From: an uncultured Roseovarius sp.
GTDB lineage: Bacteria; Pseudomonadota; Alphaproteobacteria; Rhodobacterales; Rhodobacteraceae
Direction of reading: 5' to 3'
Length of the DNA stretch: 64,000 nucleotides
Assembly: GCF_947489715.1 (NCBI RefSeq)
Contig: NZ_CANLER010000012.1
Span: forward strand, 59,701-123,700
The number at the start of each line of letters is the position of its first letter. Positions within the stretch are counted from its first letter, which is position 1. Below, one piece after another: positions 60,105 to 64,000 of the stretch. A model generated the notes under the pieces. The model was not told the origin of the DNA. It made no database searches and was given only the letters and a program-made list of their open reading frames with translations. The position numbers and the translations under genes are program-made.

Positions 60105-61221
60105 GATCTGATTCTGGCAGAACGCCAGCATGCAGGCTACCGGATTTTGCATGTGCCAGAACAGCGGGCGAAATATCGCGGGCTGTTGGATCTGGTCTTT
60201 CAATCCAAACCGGTTGCCATTGGGCGCAACGCGGGTCCATGACCCGACGCCAGATCGGGGGTACCAGAGCGATGCCCGCCATGACCGGCAGAGAGAAGGG
60301 CAGGCAAGGCATCTTTTCCTCATCCAGTTGCAACGCGGGGTAGGGGCGGGAAGGAGTGGTGTGATGATCGGAATGGCGCGGCGCGTTCAACGTCATGGCA
60401 GACGTAAACCAATGGGGCGCATTCCAAGAGTGTTGAGGACCGACAGGTTCGAGCTTACCATTCGCCAGTTGATGTCGCCGAAGACCGTAATGCTGGACGT
60501 AATCCGACATCAAGATCTGCAATTGCGCGTAAAGATTGATCATGACCAAGGCAGAAAGCCCCGGGATGCCGAAAAGAAGGAACGCGCCGATCAATATCGT
60601 GGACGCACCGGAAACATATAAAATATAGGGGTGGCGCCAGATCGCCTGACCTTTTCGCAGATGGTTTTCCGCACGTAAGCCAGCGATAAAACCTGCCGAC
60701 CACGCGCGAAGCGCAAAGCCATAAAACCCTTGGCCAAGAGGGGCACTGTTGGGGTCCGCGCTACTGCCGACATTCACATGGTGAACTCTCAAATGGGCGC
60801 TGGCATGGTGACCGAACAGCATCGAGGTGTAGACAAGCTGTCCCAACAATCGCAGCGCCCGCCCCGATTTGTGAATCAATTCATGGGCGACCGGGTGCGA
60901 AATCTGGCCGAAAAACATTGAGACCGCGACGGCAATCAAGCCACGTTCGGTCATGCTAAGTGCACTGCTTCCACCGACGGCCCAGACACATGCCGGTAGC
61001 AGCGCCAGATGTACGATGCCTAGGACAATCAATAAACGGTTGTTGCCCGGGAACTCAGCGCTTGGGTCGGCGTTTTCAATTTCTTCCGGTGCCAGCCGGT
61101 CAAGTGAGAAGGCAAGGATTGTAACAAAACCTGCTGCCAGCCATGCCCAATACCCCCCCCAAAGAACCGCCGCGAAGATCAGGGCAGTAGGGCTGAGCGT
61201 GGCAAGCGCAAAAAGGGTCAT
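60028..61221 (-). CDS. AlkB-type alkane hydroxylase/fatty acid desaturase family protein
   Basis: 397 residues from the ATG at 61221 (GGAG upstream). Several membrane helices carry the histidine boxes of the di-iron membrane hydroxylases: 'HELIH' (113-117), 'HLRVHH' (143-148), 'QHYGLRRHQ' and 'RHSDHH'. The NxxHHYG-type segment separates AlkB-like hydroxylases from plain desaturases. It would hydroxylate an alkane or alkyl chain with O2 and rubredoxin or ferredoxin electrons; a ferredoxin gene is 4 kb away, but linkage is not shown. The last 25 residues overlap the next gene and look unlike the family. Confidence 0.82.
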   Translation of the reverse strand: MTLFALATLSPTALIFAAVLWGGYWAWLAAGFVTILAFSLDRLAPEEIENADPSAEFPGNNRLLIVLGIVHLALLPACVWAVGGSSALSMTERGLIAVAVSMFFGQISHPVAHELIHKSGRALRLLGQLVYTSMLFGHHASAHLRVHHVNVGSSADPNSAPLGQGFYGFALRAWSAGFIAGLRAENHLRKGQAIWRHPYILYVSGASTILIGAFLLFGIPGLSALVMINLYAQLQILMSDYVQHYGLRRHQLANGKLEPVGPQHSWNAPHWFTSAMTLNAPRHSDHHTTPSRPYPALQLDEEKMPCLPFSLPVMAGIALVPPIWRRVMDPRCAQWQPVWIERPDPTARDISPAVLAHAKSGSLHAGVLPESDHEGMHPDPVFDHQRDITPRRRHNDG

Positions 61222-61402
61222 TTGGGTAAACTCCAGCAGCGAGTAATAATGCCCTAAACAGAGATTTCGGCAAGTAAGCGGCGAAATCGGGAGCATTTTG
61301 GGCAATGTTCAACGTTTCCAGAGGGGTGAGTGTCGCTTTTGCCCTCGCTTCGGTTCGCGCGGGCCGTTATTTGTCGGTCAGGAATTAGTCAGAGGACACG
61401 GC

Positions 61403-63088
61403 ATGGCACTGGATGAACGCAAGGGCGTCTGGAAATCGGGCAAGGGTAAGGGGCGACGGACGCCGAAAGGGCGCCAGTTGGAGGATCAACCCTGGGCCGA
61501 GATTCAGGGGCTGCTGGGGGATGCGCCCCGCCGTCGTGACCTGTTGATCGAATATTTGCACCTAGTTCAGGACAAGTTTGGCCATTTGTCTGCGGTGCAT
61601 ATGCGTGCATTGGCCGAGGAGATGCGCATCAGCCAGGCTGAAGTGTATGAAGTAGCGACGTTTTATGCCCATTTCGATGTGGTGAAGGAGGGGGAAGTGC
61701 CACCCCCTGCACTGACCATTCGTGTTTGCGATTCACTGGCATGCGAGTTGGCGGGCGCCCAGCAACTGCAAAAGGCGCTGGAAGACGGGCTGGATGCTTC
61801 GGAAGTACGGGTGTTACGCGCGCCCTGCATGGGACGGTGTGATACCGCACCTGTGTTGGAGATCGGTCATAATCACATCGATCATGCCACGCCAGAAAAG
61901 GTGCAGGCAGCGATAGCTGCTGATGATACGCATGCACATGTTCCCGACTATCAGACTTTTGACGCATACCGTGCCCTGGGCGGATATGAGAAGCTTGCAG
62001 ATGTCCGGGCCAATGGCGATTTTGAAACGATCCAGCAGACGCTTCTCGACTCCGGCCTGCGCGGTCTGGGCGGTGCGGGCTTCCCTTCGGGTCGGAAATG
62101 GGGTTTTGTCCGCGCGGCTGAGGGGCCGCGTCATCTGGCTGTGAACGGCGACGAAGGTGAGCCGGGAACGTTTAAAGATCGCTTTTATCTCGAACGAGAA
62201 CCCCATGTTTTCCTTGAAGGAATGCTGATCGCGGCGTGGGCGGTTGAAGCTGAAACATGCTTTATCTACATGCGCGATGAATACCCGGCCGTGCTGGAAA
62301 TTCTAAGGCGCGAAATCAAGGTGCTGGAAGACGCCAAAATTGTCTCGCCAGGCTATATTGATCTTCGTCGCGGCGCGGGCGCTTATATCTGCGGCGAAGA
62401 AAGCGCGATGATCGAGTCGATCGAAGGCAAGCGTGGCCTGCCACGTCACCGCCCGCCCTTCGTCGCACAGGTCGGTGTTTTTAACCGGCCTACCTTGGTG
62501 AACAACGTCGAAACGCTCTATTGGGTCACTCGCATTTTGCGCGAAGGCGGCGAGATTTTAAGCGGGGTCGAGAAGAACGGACGCAAGGGGCTTCGGTCTT
62601 TTTCCGTTTCGGGCCGTGTGAAAAAACCAGGCGTGCATCTGCTTCCTGCAGGTTCGACGATGATGGATATTATCGACGCTTGCGATGGTATGTTGGACGG
62701 GCATTCCTTCAAAGCCTACCAACCAGGTGGTCCTTCGGCAGGGCTGCTGCCCGCGTCAATGGCTGACATCCCGATGGATTTCGATGTTTTGCAGGAACAT
62801 GGCACCTTTATCGGCTCGGCTGCCATCGTGGTTCTGTCTGATCAGGATAGCGCGAAAGAAGCCGCGTTGAACATGTTGCGGTTTTTCGAGGACGAAAGCT
62901 GTGGCCAGTGTACGCCCTGCCGGGTCGGATGCGAAAAGGCGGTCAAGCTGATGCAGGCTGACAAATGGGATCAACCCCTGCTGGAAGAGTTGTGCACGGC
63001 AATGGCCGATGCGTCGATTTGCGGATTGGGTCAGGCCGCGCCTAACCCGATCCGACTGACAATGAAACATTTCCCCGACGAGGTGTGA
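61403..63088 (+). CDS. NuoE-NuoF fusion of NAD-dependent formate dehydrogenase type (FdsB-like)
   Basis: 561 residues from the ATG at 61403 (AGAGGA upstream). The first 150 residues are a NuoE-like thioredoxin-fold 2Fe-2S domain with cysteines in 'VCDSLACELAG' and 'APCMGRCDTAP'. The rest is NuoF: FMN/NAD part 'RGLGGAGFPSGRKWGFV', 'NGDEGEPGTFKDR', 'AGAYICGEESAMIESIEG', and the 4Fe-4S motif 'SCGQCTPCRVGC' near the end. Fused E-F subunits are the NADH-forming beta subunit of FdsABG formate dehydrogenase. The catalytic alpha and other subunits are not next to it, which is unusual. Confidence 0.85.
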   Translation: MALDERKGVWKSGKGKGRRTPKGRQLEDQPWAEIQGLLGDAPRRRDLLIEYLHLVQDKFGHLSAVHMRALAEEMRISQAEVYEVATFYAHFDVVKEGEVPPPALTIRVCDSLACELAGAQQLQKALEDGLDASEVRVLRAPCMGRCDTAPVLEIGHNHIDHATPEKVQAAIAADDTHAHVPDYQTFDAYRALGGYEKLADVRANGDFETIQQTLLDSGLRGLGGAGFPSGRKWGFVRAAEGPRHLAVNGDEGEPGTFKDRFYLEREPHVFLEGMLIAAWAVEAETCFIYMRDEYPAVLEILRREIKVLEDAKIVSPGYIDLRRGAGAYICGEESAMIESIEGKRGLPRHRPPFVAQVGVFNRPTLVNNVETLYWVTRILREGGEILSGVEKNGRKGLRSFSVSGRVKKPGVHLLPAGSTMMDIIDACDGMLDGHSFKAYQPGGPSAGLLPASMADIPMDFDVLQEHGTFIGSAAIVVLSDQDSAKEAALNMLRFFEDESCGQCTPCRVGCEKAVKLMQADKWDQPLLEELCTAMADASICGLGQAAPNPIRLTMKHFPDEV

Positions 63089-63708
63089 CGGCCTTTCTGA
63101 TCGCAATCAGCGCGGTTTGCGCGCTGACTTATGGCATATGGTTTTGCCATCAACCTACTTCGTGGCTGCGTACGGGTATCAAGACGGCAGCAATTGGTTT
63201 GTTATCGGTGGTTGCCGGATTGGAAGGTGGCGCTTTTTTATTGGTGCTTGCTCTGGCGCTATCAGCCCTTGGAGATTTTGCATTATCGCAACCGGGTCAG
63301 CGGGCTTTTCTGGTTGGGCTATGCAGTTTTGCATTGGCACACATTTTTTACATCCTTCTTTTCCTCGGCCTGGCCGAGGGGTTGCCCACGTTGCTGCCCG
63401 TTTTGATCCTTGTGGCGTATGCGATTTCGACAGAATTCTGGCTTGCGCCACACACTGGCGATATGCGTGGGCCGGTCAGGGTTTATGTTCTTTTGATCAC
63501 GGGGATGGGTCTGTCGGCGTTGGCGTTGCCAGACGCCATGATCTGGGCATTGGTCGGGGCAGGGGCCTTTGTCGTGTCCGACACGGTTTTGGCTATTCAG
63601 CTGTTTCGATTGGGCCCGGAAAGTCGCTGGTATGCTCCCTTCGCTCGTTGGCTTTGGGCGTTTTACTTTATTGCACAGCTTCTGATTCTAAGAGCGATGC
63701 TCGGCTGA
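63085..63708 (+). CDS. Lysoplasmalogenase (YhhN family)
   Basis: 207 residues with about eight membrane helices, the size and pattern of YhhN/TMEM86 proteins: 'LALALSALGDFALSQPGQRAFLVGLCSFALAHIFYILLF' and 'GAGAFVVSDTVLAIQLFRLG', where the two Asp residues sit at the putative active site. The start is a GTG that overlaps the stop of the FdsB-like gene. Family members hydrolyse the vinyl-ether bond of lysoplasmalogen in animals; the bacterial substrate is unproven. It precedes ftsY. Confidence 0.85.
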   Translation: MTAFLIAISAVCALTYGIWFCHQPTSWLRTGIKTAAIGLLSVVAGLEGGAFLLVLALALSALGDFALSQPGQRAFLVGLCSFALAHIFYILLFLGLAEGLPTLLPVLILVAYAISTEFWLAPHTGDMRGPVRVYVLLITGMGLSALALPDAMIWALVGAGAFVVSDTVLAIQLFRLGPESRWYAPFARWLWAFYFIAQLLILRAMLG

Positions 63709-63767
63709 GGCTTCCATCTGCCGCCGATCCACATTAGGTGGAAGCAAAGCATCTGCTCGGGGGACGC

Positions 63768-64000
<233 letters not shown>

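Overview
The window looks like a chromosomal segment of an alphaproteobacterium of the order Rhodobacterales (Roseobacter group). The reasons are the GC-rich third codon positions, the gene content (TRAP transport, omega-amino acid transaminase plus CoA-acylating semialdehyde dehydrogenase, two-domain dimethylglycine dehydrogenase, SBP56 protein, FdsB-like protein, an EcfG-type sigma factor) and small linked families typical of that order (DUF1491 after era, YhhN before ftsY, divergent purD/xseA). No rRNA, tRNA or CRISPR array was found.

Layout. 1-2240: end of a molybdate ABC operon (modA partial, modB, modC). 2387-7831: a leftward peptide-type ABC operon dppABCDF with a divergent RpiR regulator (8124-8969). 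9069-10733: a lone iron ABC permease. 10800-12316: lepB-rnc on the minus strand. 12497-15390: an IclR regulator, an SBP56 (methanethiol oxidase-type) protein and a membrane protein, followed by era and a DUF1491 gene. This splits the usual lepB-rnc-era grouping and places its halves on opposite strands.

17150-29190 is an accessory iron region. It holds a secreted YbaY-META protein, a truncated TniA/TnsB-type transposase with iterated end repeats, an intact TonB-dependent receptor with a MarR regulator, and a decaying FecI-FecR-TonB receptor cassette with several independent lesions. A frameshifted GNAT gene, a siderophore-type ABC transporter (binding protein, two permeases, ATPase) and a divergent DUF2218 gene complete it. 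29191-30201 is gene-poor.

30202-38526 is a catabolic island for beta-alanine or a similar omega-amino acid. An XRE-cupin regulator with an 18-bp palindrome beside its start codon is divergent from the transaminase, mmsA, ald, a DctPQM TRAP transporter and a universal stress protein. Together these would import the substrate, transaminate it onto pyruvate, oxidise the semialdehyde to an acyl-CoA, and recycle alanine to pyruvate. 39007-41806 holds small accessory genes, two of them interrupted (a PD-(D/E)XK-like gene by a stop codon, an unknown gene by a frameshift at an A7 run). 42062-44569 encodes a dimethylglycine dehydrogenase-like enzyme with a strong terminator.

44677-55167 resembles a general-stress cluster: an EcfG-type sigma factor, MscS channel, phospholipase D-like protein, CsbD, Crp/Fnr regulator, YihY, PRC-barrel protein and several small membrane proteins. 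Two close matches to the EcfG promoter pattern (GGAAC-N16-CGTT) occur here. 55513-63708 returns to mostly core genes (ferredoxin, purD, xseA, AlkB-type hydroxylase, NuoE-NuoF fusion of FdsB type, YhhN), and the window ends inside ftsY, in an acidic Pro-Glu tract encoded by a perfect hexanucleotide repeat.
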